Shown: positions 8,395 through 17,582 of the stretch, one piece after another
How positions within the stretch are numbered: the stretch's first letter is position 1
Layout of the letters: every line of letters begins with the position of its first letter
Origin: Bog-532 sp963833835
GTDB lineage: Bacteria > Actinomycetota > Actinomycetes > Streptosporangiales > Streptosporangiaceae
Length of the DNA: 64,000 nt
Assembly (NCBI GenBank): GCA_963833835.1
Contig: CAWHZI010000013.1
Location: forward strand, 83,239 to 147,238
Direction of reading: 5' to 3'
The notes under the pieces: model-generated
The model's database searches: none
Told to the model about the DNA's origin: nothing
Seen by the model: only the letters and a program-made list of their open reading frames with translations
Made by a program: the position numbers and the translations under genes

Positions 8395-9315
8395 TTACTC
8401 GGTTTTGTTGAATTCGGCGATGGCTACGGTCACCATGACCAGGCCCATGAGGGCCACGATGCCCAGGGACAGGCCGAGCGGGACGGTCCAGCCACCCCAG
8501 GAGACGCCGGGGGCCAGCTGGTGCAGGGCGGCGGGGCTGAGGTTCAGGTGGCTGAACACCGCGCGGCGCATCGGGGCGACGATGTAGGTCAGCGGGTCGA
8601 TGCGGGTCAGCACGGTGAGCCAGGCGGGCAGGCCGTTCAGCGGGTACAGCGCCCCGGACAGGAAGAACAGCGGCATGACCAGCATCTGGGTCAGCGCCAT
8701 GAAGGCCTGGAACTGCTTGATCCGGGCCGCCATCATCACGCCGAAGGCGGTCAGCGTGAAGCTGAGCAGCAGTAGCTCACCGATCAGCGTGATGATCAGG
8801 ATCGGGCTGTAGGGCACCCCGGCCAGCCCGGCCAGAGCCAGCACGACAATGCCCTGGAAGGTGGCCACGGTGGCGCCACCCAGGCACTTGCCGAGGACGA
8901 TCGCGGCCCGGTTGACCGGGGCGACCATCATCTCCCGCAGGAAACCGAACTCACGGTCCCAGACGATCGAGCCGGCCGAGAAGATCGCGGTGAAGAGCAC
9001 GCCCATGGCGACGACGCCCGGGTAGATGAAGGTCTTGAAGCTAATCCCAGCGGGAAGGCTGTGCCCGGCGAGCGAGCCCAGCCCCGTCCCGAGGACGAAC
9101 AGGAAGAGCACCGGCTGGATCAGCGCGGTAACCATCCGCAGCCGGTCGGTGCGGAACCGGATCAGCTCGCGGCGCCAGACGATGCCGGTGGCCCGCAGAT
9201 CCTGCCGCAGCCCGCGCTCGGGGACCGCGACCCGGATCATGTCAGTCAGGCCCGCCCGGGCCTCTGGGCTCTGCGGGGCGGCCGCTTCGGTGGTGGTGGG
9301 GGTGGCCATCGTCAT
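8395..9315 (-). CDS. ABC-2 type exporter permease (DrrB-like)
   Basis: 306 aa with a cytoplasmic N-terminus and about six transmembrane helices. The sequence VWDREFGFLREMMVAPVNRAAIVLGK is the conserved coupling region of daunorubicin-resistance-type ABC-2 permeases. It partners the upstream ATPase, whose stop overlaps its ATG (ATGA). Substrate is unknown; homologues export drugs or lipids. It is the last gene of the padR-ATPase-permease operon. Confidence 0.88.
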   Translation of the reverse strand: MTMATPTTTEAAAPQSPEARAGLTDMIRVAVPERGLRQDLRATGIVWRRELIRFRTDRLRMVTALIQPVLFLFVLGTGLGSLAGHSLPAGISFKTFIYPGVVAMGVLFTAIFSAGSIVWDREFGFLREMMVAPVNRAAIVLGKCLGGATVATFQGIVVLALAGLAGVPYSPILIITLIGELLLLSFTLTAFGVMMAARIKQFQAFMALTQMLVMPLFFLSGALYPLNGLPAWLTVLTRIDPLTYIVAPMRRAVFSHLNLSPAALHQLAPGVSWGGWTVPLGLSLGIVALMGLVMVTVAIAEFNKTE

Positions 9316-10340
9316 CGCCTCCCAAGGCGCTGCGCCATGGCCCGCATGGCGTCCGCGCTGGTCGCTTCGGTGTCTCGGATCGTCCGGCCGGTGTAGGACA
9401 TGAACACGTCGTCCAGGCTGGGCCGGGCCACGCTGACCGAGCGGATGGACATCCCCAGCTCGGCGAACAGCCGGGGCACGAACTCCTCCCCCGACTCCAC
9501 CGAGAACGTGACCAGTCCCTCATGCATCGCAGCCTCGAGGCCGAACCGCTCGGCCAGCTCGGCGATGGCCGCCTGGTCGTCGTCGGTGCTGATCTGCACC
9601 CGGTCCTTGCCCACGCTGGCCTTGAGCGCCTCGGGGGTGTCGATGGCCACGATCTGGCCGTGGTCGATGATCGCGATCCGGTCGCAGTGCTCGGCCTCGT
9701 CCATGTAGTGCGTGGTGAGGAAGATCGTGATGTCCTCACGCTGCTTGAGCTCGTTGATGTACTGCCAGATCGACGAGCGGGTCTGCGGGTCCAGGCCGAC
9801 GGTCGGCTCGTCCAGGAACAGCACGTGCGGGGCATGCAGCAGGCCGCGCGCGATCTCCAGCCGCCGTTTCATGCCGCCCGAATACGTCCGGACCAGGCTC
9901 TCCCGCCGGTCCCACAGGCCGACCATCTCCAGCACCTGCCGCATCCGGGGCGCGACCGCGGCCCGGGGCACGCCGTACAGGTCGGCGTGGAAGCGCAGGT
10001 TCTGCTCGGCGGTCAGGTAGGTGTCCAGCGTGGTGTCCTGGAATACCAGGCCGATGTTGCGGCGCACGGTGTCCCGTTCGCGGACCACGTCGTGGCCGGC
10101 CACCATGGCCTGGCCCGAGGTGGGTTTCACCAGCGTGCACAGCATGCTGATGGTGGTGGACTTGCCGGCCCCGTTGGGCCCGAGGAAACCGAACGTCTCG
10201 CCCGTGGCGACCTCGAAGTCGATACCACGGACCGCCTCGATCTCCCCGTACCGCTTGGTCAGTTCGCGCACCGTGATTGCGGTGCCCCGGCTGCCCGGCA
10301 CGGCGCTGGCGGACGCCGCGCCGCCGGTCTGTACGGCCAC
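9312..10340 (-). CDS. ABC exporter ATPase (DrrA-like)
   Basis: 342 aa. Walker A GPNGAGKS at residues 54-61, signature YSGGMKRRLEIARGL, Walker B VLFLDEPTVGLDP, followed by the DrrA-type C-terminal domain with VSVARPSLDDVFMSYTGR. It energises the DrrB-like permease. GTG start with AGGGAGG 7 bases upstream; a -10-like TAGGCT (complement of 10371-10376) lies in the gap after padR, so it may have its own promoter as well as read-through. Confidence 0.92.
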   Translation of the reverse strand: MAVQTGGAASASAVPGSRGTAITVRELTKRYGEIEAVRGIDFEVATGETFGFLGPNGAGKSTTISMLCTLVKPTSGQAMVAGHDVVRERDTVRRNIGLVFQDTTLDTYLTAEQNLRFHADLYGVPRAAVAPRMRQVLEMVGLWDRRESLVRTYSGGMKRRLEIARGLLHAPHVLFLDEPTVGLDPQTRSSIWQYINELKQREDITIFLTTHYMDEAEHCDRIAIIDHGQIVAIDTPEALKASVGKDRVQISTDDDQAAIAELAERFGLEAAMHEGLVTFSVESGEEFVPRLFAELGMSIRSVSVARPSLDDVFMSYTGRTIRDTEATSADAMRAMAQRLGRR

Positions 10341-10370
10341 GTAAGTGCCTCCCTTTGCGGACTCAAGCTG

Positions 10371-10376
10371 AGCCTA
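10371..10376 (-). promoter_or_regulatory. -10 box TAGGCT before the ABC ATPase
   Basis: TAGGCT fits the actinomycete -10 consensus. It sits 30 bases upstream of the GTG, leaving a short leader with an AGGGAGG ribosome site. No clear -35 is seen. Confidence 0.4.
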
Positions 10377-10439
10377 ACGTCGCCGCGGCCCGCACCCGTA
10401 CGGACGCGGACCGCGGCGATTGCGCCTCCGGTGAACCCG

Positions 10440-11123
10440 TCACTGCTCGGACGGCTCGGAGGTGCTCTCTTCCTCTTCGTCGGCGGCCAGGATCCGGTAC
10501 AGCGAGCGCCGGGTGTCGGCCAGCACCTTGCCGGCCTGCTTCACCTGGGCGGCCGAACCGGCCTGGCTGACCTGCGACACGGCCACCATGACCTGGCGGA
10601 TCAGCTGCCTCAGCTGCACCTCGCCGTCGTCGACGCTGCCGGTCACCGCGTTCCAGGACGCGGCCAGCTCGTCAGCGTGCGACTCGGTGTAGGCCCGGCC
10701 CTCGTCGGTCAGGGCGAACGCCTTGCGGCCGCTCTCACCGGTCTCGGGCCGGATCAGCCCCTCGTCCTCCAGCTGCTGGAGCGCGGGGTAGACCGAACCG
10801 GGGCTCGGCCGCCACACCCCATCGGTGCGGTCGCTGATCTCCTGGATGATCTGGTACCCGTTACGGGGACCCTCGGCCAGCAGCGACAGCGCCGCGGCCC
10901 GGACGTCACCCCGGCGCACCCGCGGTCCGCGGGCGAACCTCGGCCCACCCGGCCCGCCGAACGGGCCTCCAGGACCGCCGAACCCGGGACCACCCCGGCC
11001 GCCGCGGCCACGGCCACCCGGGCCGCCACCCATGAATTCCGGCGGCGGGCCGCCCCAGCCGCGCTTCGGGCCACGATCGTGGCCCCGGTGACCGCCTTTG
11101 CGGCCCCACTCTTCCTGTGACAT
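10440..11123 (-). CDS. PadR family regulator of the adjacent ABC exporter
   Basis: 227 aa. Residues 1-70 are a glycine/arginine/proline-rich extension common in actinobacterial PadR proteins. The winged helix follows (DVRAAALSLLAEGPRNGYQII ... SPGSVYPALQQLEDEGLI) and the C-terminal helices for dimerisation and effector binding occupy about residues 150-215. First gene of the operon with the exporter, so it probably represses the operon and itself until a hydrophobic ligand binds. The upstream gap contains several palindromes. Confidence 0.9.
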   Translation of the reverse strand: MSQEEWGRKGGHRGHDRGPKRGWGGPPPEFMGGGPGGRGRGGRGGPGFGGPGGPFGGPGGPRFARGPRVRRGDVRAAALSLLAEGPRNGYQIIQEISDRTDGVWRPSPGSVYPALQQLEDEGLIRPETGESGRKAFALTDEGRAYTESHADELAASWNAVTGSVDDGEVQLRQLIRQVMVAVSQVSQAGSAAQVKQAGKVLADTRRSLYRILAADEEEESTSEPSEQ

Positions 11124-11190
11124 TGCATTTCTCCTTCGTCATTGATCGGTACGGGCCAGACAGGAGGATCATCGCCCCCGTGGACGACCA

Positions 11191-11234
11191 TCTAGATATC
11201 CCCGTTACTGTCTAGCTAGCTCGACGATATATCG
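11191..11234. promoter_or_regulatory. palindrome cluster between padR and the GNAT gene
   Basis: Overlapping perfect palindromes are visible: TCTAGA (11191-11196), GATATC (11195-11200), AGCTAGCT (11214-11221) and CGATATATCG (11225-11234). The stretch is AT-richer than its surroundings and lies in the divergent promoter region, as expected for PadR operators. Confidence 0.45.
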
Positions 11235-11308
11235 GCGAACTTCTTTACGCAAGTCGGGCGGCAGAAAACTTCTGGGGTGAACCGGCTTGTGTGCGGCAGG
11301 ATCAGCCC

Positions 11309-11896
11309 ATGACCGAACTCATCGATTTTTCCAGCGCCTTCGCCTACGGCGACTCGCTCCTGCTCGGCGACCGGGTGCGGCTGCGCGGCGTCCGTGAGGA
11401 CGACCTGCCCACGCTCGCGAAAGCCGAGATGGACGCCGGGATCCTGGTCACGCTGGCGGACCGGGTGGTCCCGCCGTCCGAGGCGGCGGCGAAGGAACGT
11501 ATCGCCAAGTGGAGCGCGAACGAGGACGACCGCCTCGGCTTCGCCATCGAGACGCTCGACGATCCCAGCGTGCTGGTCGGCCACGTCGGCCTGTGGGGCT
11601 GGCAGACCAAGGACCGGTGCGCGACGGTCGGCATCGCCCTCAGCCGCGAACACATCGGCCGGGGCTACGGCACCGACGCGATGCGCGTCATCGTCAGCTA
11701 CGGCTTCCGCGAACTGGGCCTGCACCGCATTCAGCTGGGGGTGTCCCCGTTCAACCCGGCGGGGATACGGGCCTACGAGAAGGCCGGGTTCGCCGAGGAG
11801 GGCCGCCGCCGCGAGATGGTCTGGCACGACGGGCGCTGGTACGACGAGGTGATGATGTCCGTGCTCGACCACGAGTGGGCCGCCCACCGGGGCTAG
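11309..11896 (+). CDS. GNAT family N-acetyltransferase (RimJ/RimL type)
   Basis: 195 aa. Acetyl-CoA-dependent transferase; the pattern VRLRGVREDDLPTL at the start, REHIGRGYGTDAMRVIVSYGF (the acetyl-CoA loop) and NPAGIRAYEKAGFAEEGRRRE are typical of the RimJ/RimL subgroup acting on protein or small amines. ATG 11309 is chosen because GGCAGGA lies 6-7 bases upstream; an in-frame GTG at 11291 has none. Divergent from padR. Substrate cannot be told. Confidence 0.88.
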   Translation: MTELIDFSSAFAYGDSLLLGDRVRLRGVREDDLPTLAKAEMDAGILVTLADRVVPPSEAAAKERIAKWSANEDDRLGFAIETLDDPSVLVGHVGLWGWQTKDRCATVGIALSREHIGRGYGTDAMRVIVSYGFRELGLHRIQLGVSPFNPAGIRAYEKAGFAEEGRRREMVWHDGRWYDEVMMSVLDHEWAAHRG

Positions 11897-11937
11897 CGGC
11901 GCGCCCAGGCGGTGCGCCCAGGCTGGCCGCCGCCGGG

Positions 11938-12492
11938 CTAGCGCGGCGCGGGGACGTCCACCGGGAGGTCGTAGACGCGGCGGATGCTCGAGCCCAGGCG
12001 GGCCAGGTCGGTCCCGTAGACGTGCATGGAGACCGCGATGCCGTCGCCGCAGTTGCGGACCCGGTGGATGTCACCGGGCGGGGCGAAGCCCGCGACGGTG
12101 CCGGGCGCGTTCTGGCGGCGGGTCACCGCGGTGAGCGAGCCGCCGTCCGGACTGAGGGTGAAGATCTCCTCGTACTCGATGCCCGCCAGCACGCCGGTGA
12201 CGCACCAGGAGACGTGATCGTGGATCGGGGTGACCTGGCCGGCCCGCCAGACCATGACCGCGATCGAGAACGAGCCGTCCGCCTCCACGTGCACCGGGTG
12301 GGTCTGGTATCTCGCGGGATCGCCCGCGAGCTGGGCCGCGGTCAGGAGCTGACCGGGAGCGGGCAGGTGACGCGACAGCGCTTCGGCGACCCGGGCGGCG
12401 ACGTCGGGCGCCGCGCCCCCGGCCTGGATAGCCGAGCGCACGGCCGACGTGAGTGCGGCCGGACAAGTCGAACGTTCGGTGGTGAGGGGCAC
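11938..12492 (-). CDS. cysteine dioxygenase-like cupin
   Basis: 184 aa from a GTG with an excellent GGAGGTGA site 5 bases upstream; the frame extends 18 codons further but without a site. It is a thiol dioxygenase-type cupin: iron ligands His91 and His93 in PIHDH and His143 in GDIHRV, and a Cys97 next to the first pair. Expected reaction is oxidation of cysteine or a related thiol (for example 3-mercaptopropionate) to the sulfinate. No sulfur-metabolism operon is adjacent. Confidence 0.85.
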   Translation of the reverse strand: MPLTTERSTCPAALTSAVRSAIQAGGAAPDVAARVAEALSRHLPAPGQLLTAAQLAGDPARYQTHPVHVEADGSFSIAVMVWRAGQVTPIHDHVSWCVTGVLAGIEYEEIFTLSPDGGSLTAVTRRQNAPGTVAGFAPPGDIHRVRNCGDGIAVSMHVYGTDLARLGSSIRRVYDLPVDVPAPR

Positions 12493-12608
12493 GGTCACCT
12501 CCGGGTATCGGCAGCTAGCTGACATCCTCTGGATACCCGCACCCAACCCATAACACTAATGCCAAGATCAGCAGTTACCGATAGACGAAGTTGATAAGTG
12601 CCAGGACG

Positions 12609-15566
12609 TCAGTCGGCGACGGCGGTATAGGCCACGACGCCGCGGCGGATGGCGTCGATGGCGGCGCGGGCGGTCTCGGCCACATGCTGGCTGGCGTGGC
12701 CGGAACGGGGCGCGGCGGCAATCTGGTCGAGCAGGTCGATGAGCTGCTTGACCGCCCGGACGAAGTCGCCCGGGGTCAGGTCGGAATCGGCCAGCACGTC
12801 TTCCAGCCGGGCCCCACCGGCCCACTCGTAGGCCACGGCGGCGAAGCCCAGGTCGGGTTCGCGCAGGAACGAGACGCCGTTCGACTTCTCCAGCTCGTCG
12901 AGCTGGCCCCAGGCGCGGACCATGCGGCTGAGCACGTCGCGGACCTTGGGCGACGGCAGCCGGGGCCGGGCCGCGTCCTCGGACTGCCGCGACTCGAACG
13001 ACAGGGCCGACACGCAGGCGGTCAGCTCCTGGGTGTCCAGGCCGTCCCAGTATCCGCGGCGCAGGCACTCGGCCGCCAGCAGGTCCAGCTCGCTGTACAG
13101 CCCGCCCAGCATCCGGCCTTCTGAGGTCACAGTGTCCCCGGTCAGGTAGCCGAGCTCCTCCAGCACCGCGCACACCCGGTCGAAGGTGCGGGCGATGACG
13201 TGCGAACGGCTGGCCACCTTGCGCTCCAGCGCCTCGGTCTCCCGCTTCAGCCGCTGGTACCGCTCGGCGTAGCGGGCGTGCTCCTCCCGGTCCGGGCAGC
13301 CGTGGCTCGGGTGCTGACGCAGCCGGCGCCGCAGCGACGCGATCTCGGACTGGCTGGCCGCCTGGCCTGATGACTGGCCAGCCGGGCCAGCCGGGCCGGG
13401 CCGGTCGTCGTCCCAGTCGGCGACCCGCCGCGGGCCGGCGATCTCCCGGCCGGCCAGCCGGTTCCGCATGGTGGCGGCCAGGTCCCGGCGGTGCTGCGGC
13501 GACCGGACGCTGAACGACCCCGGAATCTTGATCCGGTCGACCGCCTCCACCGGGACCGGGAAGTCGGCCAGCGACAGCCGTTTGACCTGCCGGTTGGCGG
13601 TGAGCACGAGTGGCCCCTGCCCGGCCATGGCGGCCATCCGGGCGCGGTCACCGCCGAACCCGCCGGCGGCCGGGGACGCGGGGCTCAGGTTCGGCCCGTG
13701 GCCGCGCGGACCCGGTTCGAGGACCACCGCCATCCCGGCCCGGCGGCCACCGGGGACCCGGATGATGTCACCGCGCTTCAGCGTCTCCAGCGACCGGGCC
13801 GCCTCGGTCCGGCGCGCGGCCGCCTTGCGGCGGGACACGTCGGTCTCCAGGTCGGACAGCTGGCGGCGCAGGTCCGCGTACTGGGCGAAGTCACCCTGGT
13901 CGCAGGCCATCTTCTCGGCCAGCTCGGCCATCTGGTCGGCGTTCCGGCGGGTCTGCCGGGCCAGCCCGACCACACCGCGGTCGGCCTGGAACTGGGCGAA
14001 CGACGACTCCAGCAGGGTGGCGGCCTTGGCCCGGCCCACCCGGCCGGTCAGGTTGACGGCCATGTTGTAGGACGGCCGGAAGCTCGAGTTCAGCGGGTAG
14101 GTCCGGGTACCGGCCAGGCCGGCCACCGCGTCCGGGTCGATGCCGGGCTGCCACAGCACCACCGCGTGGCCCTCGACGTCAATGCCGCGGCGCCCCGCCC
14201 GCCCGGTGAGCTGCGTGTACTCCCCCGGGGTCAGCTCGGCGTGGGTCTCACCGTTCCACTTGTCCAGCTTTTCGATGACCACGGTCCTGGCCGGCATGTT
14301 GATGCCCAGCGCCAGCGTCTCGGTCGCGAACACCACCCGCACCAGGCCGGCCGAGAACAGCTCCTCCACGATCTCCTTGAACGTGGGCAGCATCCCGGCG
14401 TGGTGGGCGGCGATACCGCGCTGCAGCCCGGTCAGGAACTCGCCGTACCCGAGCACGGCCAGGTCCTCGTCCGGGATGGCGGTGGCCCGCTGCTCGACGA
14501 ACTCGGTGATCGTGGCGATCTCGTCGGGCTGGCTCAGCCGCAATCCGGCGGCCAGGCACTGCTGTACCGCCGCGTCACAGCCCGCGCGGCTGAAGACGAA
14601 CTCGATGGCCGGCAGCAGCCCGGCCGAGTCCAGCCGGGCCACCACGTCGGGCCGGTACGGCGGCCGGGACCGGAACGTGCGCGGACCGCCTCGCCCCCCA
14701 TTGGCAGCCGGGTTCCGGCGGCCCGGGTGAACGCGCCGCCCGCCCCGGCCGGGACGGCTGCTCCCGGTCACCGCGGCCTGGGGCGCAGACCACCGGTCGC
14801 GCTGGGCCATCCGGACCAGTTCCGGGTTGACCCGGGAGCCGGCCGGGTCGGTGAACAGGTCGTACATCCGGGTGCCGGCCAGCATGTGCTGCCACAGCGG
14901 CACCGGGCGATGCTCGTCCACGATGACCGTGACCCCGCCACGCACGCTGTCCAGCCAGTCGCCGAACTCTTCGGCGTTGCTGACCGTGGCCGACAGCGCC
15001 ACCAGCGCGACCGACTCCGGCAGGTGGATGATGACCTCTTCCCACACCGCGCCGCGGGACCGGTCGGCCAGGTAGTGGACCTCATCCAGCACCACGAACC
15101 CGAGGCCCTTGAGCGTGGGTGACCCGGCGTAGAGCATGTTCCGCAGCACTTCGGTGGTCATGACCACGATCGGCGCCTCGCCGTTGACGCTGTTGTCCCC
15201 GGTGAGCAGGCCGACCGTCTTGCTGTCGTAACGACGGACCAGGTCGGCGTACTTCTGGTTGGACAGCGCCTTGATCGGCGTGGTGTAGAAGCACTTCAGG
15301 CCGCGTTCCAGGGCCAGGTGCACGGCGAACTCACCGACCACGGTCTTGCCCGAGCCGGTGGGAGCGGCGACGAGGACCCCGTCGCCGTCGTTCAGCGCGG
15401 CACAGGCCTGGAGCTGGAACTCGTCGAACTCGAAGTCGTACAGCCCGCGGAAGCTGGCCAGTTCGGGGTGGGCCTGGCGGTCGCGGAACGCCGCGTACCG
15501 CTGAGCCGGGGTCCGAGCGGGGATTTCCGGAGAGTCATCCTCTCCCCGGACGAGCGCAGGGGCCAT
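12609..15566 (-). CDS. helY: HelY-type DEAD/DEAH superfamily 2 helicase (Ski2/Mtr4-like)
   Basis: 985 aa. Superfamily 2 RNA/DNA helicase with Walker A APTGSGKT at residues 68-75, DEVH box, SAT (LVALSATVSN), motif VI TGRAGRRGID, a long middle region and a C-terminal DSHCT-like domain. A glycine/arginine-rich insert lies between the two RecA domains. The order helY-tatC-tatA-pafC-pafB is that of mycobacteria. The ATG is leaderless: TAGTCT (complement of 15573-15578) ends 6 bases upstream, so helY has its own promoter downstream of tatC. Confidence 0.93.
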   Translation of the reverse strand: MAPALVRGEDDSPEIPARTPAQRYAAFRDRQAHPELASFRGLYDFEFDEFQLQACAALNDGDGVLVAAPTGSGKTVVGEFAVHLALERGLKCFYTTPIKALSNQKYADLVRRYDSKTVGLLTGDNSVNGEAPIVVMTTEVLRNMLYAGSPTLKGLGFVVLDEVHYLADRSRGAVWEEVIIHLPESVALVALSATVSNAEEFGDWLDSVRGGVTVIVDEHRPVPLWQHMLAGTRMYDLFTDPAGSRVNPELVRMAQRDRWSAPQAAVTGSSRPGRGGRRVHPGRRNPAANGGRGGPRTFRSRPPYRPDVVARLDSAGLLPAIEFVFSRAGCDAAVQQCLAAGLRLSQPDEIATITEFVEQRATAIPDEDLAVLGYGEFLTGLQRGIAAHHAGMLPTFKEIVEELFSAGLVRVVFATETLALGINMPARTVVIEKLDKWNGETHAELTPGEYTQLTGRAGRRGIDVEGHAVVLWQPGIDPDAVAGLAGTRTYPLNSSFRPSYNMAVNLTGRVGRAKAATLLESSFAQFQADRGVVGLARQTRRNADQMAELAEKMACDQGDFAQYADLRRQLSDLETDVSRRKAAARRTEAARSLETLKRGDIIRVPGGRRAGMAVVLEPGPRGHGPNLSPASPAAGGFGGDRARMAAMAGQGPLVLTANRQVKRLSLADFPVPVEAVDRIKIPGSFSVRSPQHRRDLAATMRNRLAGREIAGPRRVADWDDDRPGPAGPAGQSSGQAASQSEIASLRRRLRQHPSHGCPDREEHARYAERYQRLKRETEALERKVASRSHVIARTFDRVCAVLEELGYLTGDTVTSEGRMLGGLYSELDLLAAECLRRGYWDGLDTQELTACVSALSFESRQSEDAARPRLPSPKVRDVLSRMVRAWGQLDELEKSNGVSFLREPDLGFAAVAYEWAGGARLEDVLADSDLTPGDFVRAVKQLIDLLDQIAAAPRSGHASQHVAETARAAIDAIRRGVVAYTAVAD

Positions 15567-15663
15567 ACCCCCAGACTAGGCGGAACTGCCGGCCGACGGG
15601 GACGCGACCCGGTCACCACGTGCGAACTGCGGTGACCCGGGCACCGGGCGCGCGGAGAGTTTG

Positions 15664-16581
15664 TTAATTCAGATGGCTGGTGTCGGCCTGATCGTTCTCG
15701 TCCATTTCGAGTGGTGCGGCCTCGTCGTCGGCCAGGCCGGCGTAGGGGTCGGGGATGCGGGCCCGGCGGCGGTCGTTGAAGTAGATGACGACCTCGGCCA
15801 CCTCGACCAGGACCACGCACGGCACGGCCAGCAGCAGCATGCTGATCGGGTCCGGGCTCGGGTTCGCGATCCCGGCGAACAAGAACGCGCCGAACAGCAT
15901 CAGCCGCCGCCAGCGGCGGAACCGCGCGTGGGTCAGGATGTGGGCCATATTGAGCAGCACCAGCGCCAGCGGCAGCTCAAACGCCAGCCCGAACCCCAAG
16001 ATCATGCCCTGGAAGTAGCTCAGGTAGGTATCGACACTGGGCAGGTTCACCACACCGTCCGGCGTCAGCCCCAGCAGATACCGAAGACCCCGGGACATCA
16101 CCTCATACGCCAGCGCCGCACCCACCGCGAACAGCGGCGCCGCGATGCCCGCGAACAGGTACGCCCAGCGCTTCTCCCGCCGGTACAGGCCCGGCGCGAT
16201 GAACGCCCAGAACTGGTACAGCCACACCGGCGACGACACGATCAGCCCCACGAAGAACGCGATCTTGACCCGCAGCATGAACGGGTCGAACACCCCCGAC
16301 ACGACCAGCTGGTCACCGGTCCGGCGGCACCCGGTCTTGCCGTTGATCACCGCCGAGCAGAACGGGTGACTGATAAAACTCCAGATCTGATCGAAGAACA
16401 CAAACCCCAGCACCATGACCAGCACCAGCGCCAGCGCCGCCTTCAGCAACCGATTCCGCAACTCACGCAGATGATCGATGAGCGGCATGCGGCCGTCGGG
16501 GTCATTCTTCTTAGACGCCGCGATCAGGCGTGAGCCTGCGATGCGCGCGCCATTGACGCTCTCGCCCAGTTTGCTGGCCAT
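15664..16581 (-). CDS. tatC: Sec-independent translocase subunit TatC
   Basis: 305 aa, six transmembrane helices. TatC recognises twin-arginine signal peptides in the cytoplasmic membrane. The start of the core is MPLIDHLRELRNRLL near residue 32, followed by conserved FDPFMLRVKIAFFVG and SSPVWLYQFWAFIAPGLY. The 31 residues before the core are basic, and the last 35 form an acidic tail. It lies 15 bases downstream of tatA. The ribosome site before the chosen ATG is weak, so a later start nearer the core cannot be excluded. Confidence 0.95.
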   Translation of the reverse strand: MASKLGESVNGARIAGSRLIAASKKNDPDGRMPLIDHLRELRNRLLKAALALVLVMVLGFVFFDQIWSFISHPFCSAVINGKTGCRRTGDQLVVSGVFDPFMLRVKIAFFVGLIVSSPVWLYQFWAFIAPGLYRREKRWAYLFAGIAAPLFAVGAALAYEVMSRGLRYLLGLTPDGVVNLPSVDTYLSYFQGMILGFGLAFELPLALVLLNMAHILTHARFRRWRRLMLFGAFLFAGIANPSPDPISMLLLAVPCVVLVEVAEVVIYFNDRRRARIPDPYAGLADDEAAPLEMDENDQADTSHLN

Positions 16582-16596
16582 GGTTGGAGTCTGCGG

Positions 16597-16989
16597 TTAA
16601 CGCGGCTGCTGGTCCGCGGGGACGGCCGCCTTCTTGTCGGCGGACTCCTTCATCTCCCGGATCTGCTGCTCAAGGCTGTCGATCCGGGCCTGGTGAGCCG
16701 CATTCTCGGCTACCTGCTCGGTCGACGGCTGGGCGGTCGCAGCGGGCGCAGGCGGCGCGGCGGGCGGTGCCGCCGCGGCCGAGGCCGCCGCGAGCTGAGC
16801 CGGAGTCGTCTGCCCAGCCTTGGTCTCGTCGTCGTCGTCGTGCAAGCTCGAGACCTCGGTCTTGAGGATCCGCATGGACTTGCCGAGGGACCTGGCCGCC
16901 GCCGGCAGCTTCGCAGAACCGAAGAGCACGATGATCACGATGGCGACGATCAAGATCTTCCACGGACTATCGAACAGGTCGCCTATCAT
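16597..16989 (-). CDS. tatA: Tat translocase pore subunit TatA
   Basis: 130 aa. N-terminal transmembrane helix (about residues 9-26), hinge FGSAKLPAAARSLGKSMRILK and amphipathic helix, then an alanine/proline-rich cytoplasmic tail longer than usual, ending in a coiled-coil-like stretch (RIDSLEQQIREMK). The ATG is preceded by TGAGGACGGAA; the open frame continues almost 100 codons upstream with random composition and is rejected. First gene of tatA-tatC. Confidence 0.93.
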   Translation of the reverse strand: MIGDLFDSPWKILIVAIVIIVLFGSAKLPAAARSLGKSMRILKTEVSSLHDDDDETKAGQTTPAQLAAASAAAAPPAAPPAPAATAQPSTEQVAENAAHQARIDSLEQQIREMKESADKKAAVPADQQPR

Positions 16990-17204
16990 TTCCGTCCTCA
17001 GTGGCGGGGATGAGCCCCCCCGCGGTCGGGGCATATCTGTGGCGAGTGTACACGTCACATCCCGCTGGCCGGGAGACCTCGGCAGGCGCGCTGCGCTTGC
17101 AAAATGGTGAATTTTAGATCTATCACAGGACGCAGGCGACGGTTTCCCGGCCTGACCAATCCAGGGCCAGCCCCGGGTGACGCGGGCAGCCCGCCGGGCG
17201 CTGT

Positions 17205-17558
17205 ATGGGGATGAGAGATCATTTGTCCCCTTCGGCCCGGGAGGAACCTTTGCCAGCAGGGCGCGACCAGCCCCCGGCGCCACCGGTGGACGCCGAGCGG
17301 CGGCGGCAGGCCCAGTACCTGCGCCGGCTCGGCCGGATCATCACCGCCACCGCGGCGGCAGTCGGGGGCACGGGGGCGACGTGCGAACTGCGCTGGCAGG
17401 AACGGCGGCCCTTTCTGCCGTACCTGCTGGTGAACGAGATCACGGTCTGGGTCGTGCCGACCTCGGCCGGCCCGCGGTTCCTGTGGAACCGGTACCGATC
17501 CCACCCGGTGGCCGACGCGGCCGGGGCGGCCCAGGCGTTGCTGGCCGACGGCGGCTAG
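17205..17558 (+). CDS. conserved hypothetical protein
   Basis: 117 aa, not recognised. A polar proline-rich N-terminus is followed by a basic helix (RRRQAQYLRRLGRIITATAAA) and a beta-rich part with LLVNEITVWVVPT and FLWNRYRSHPVADAAGAAQALL. It looks like a small soluble domain. Divergent from tatA, with a 215-bp gap, and convergent with pafC. ATG 17205 or 17211 may be the start; neither has a clear ribosome site. Confidence 0.5.
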   Translation: MGMRDHLSPSAREEPLPAGRDQPPAPPVDAERRRQAQYLRRLGRIITATAAAVGGTGATCELRWQERRPFLPYLLVNEITVWVVPTSAGPRFLWNRYRSHPVADAAGAAQALLADGG

Positions 17559-17582
17559 CGGCCCGCGGCCCGCGGCTCGCGG

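Noticed and set aside
9522..11120. 532-codon plus-strand open frame
   Set aside because: Runs antisense to the ABC ATPase and padR, both of which have clear motifs.
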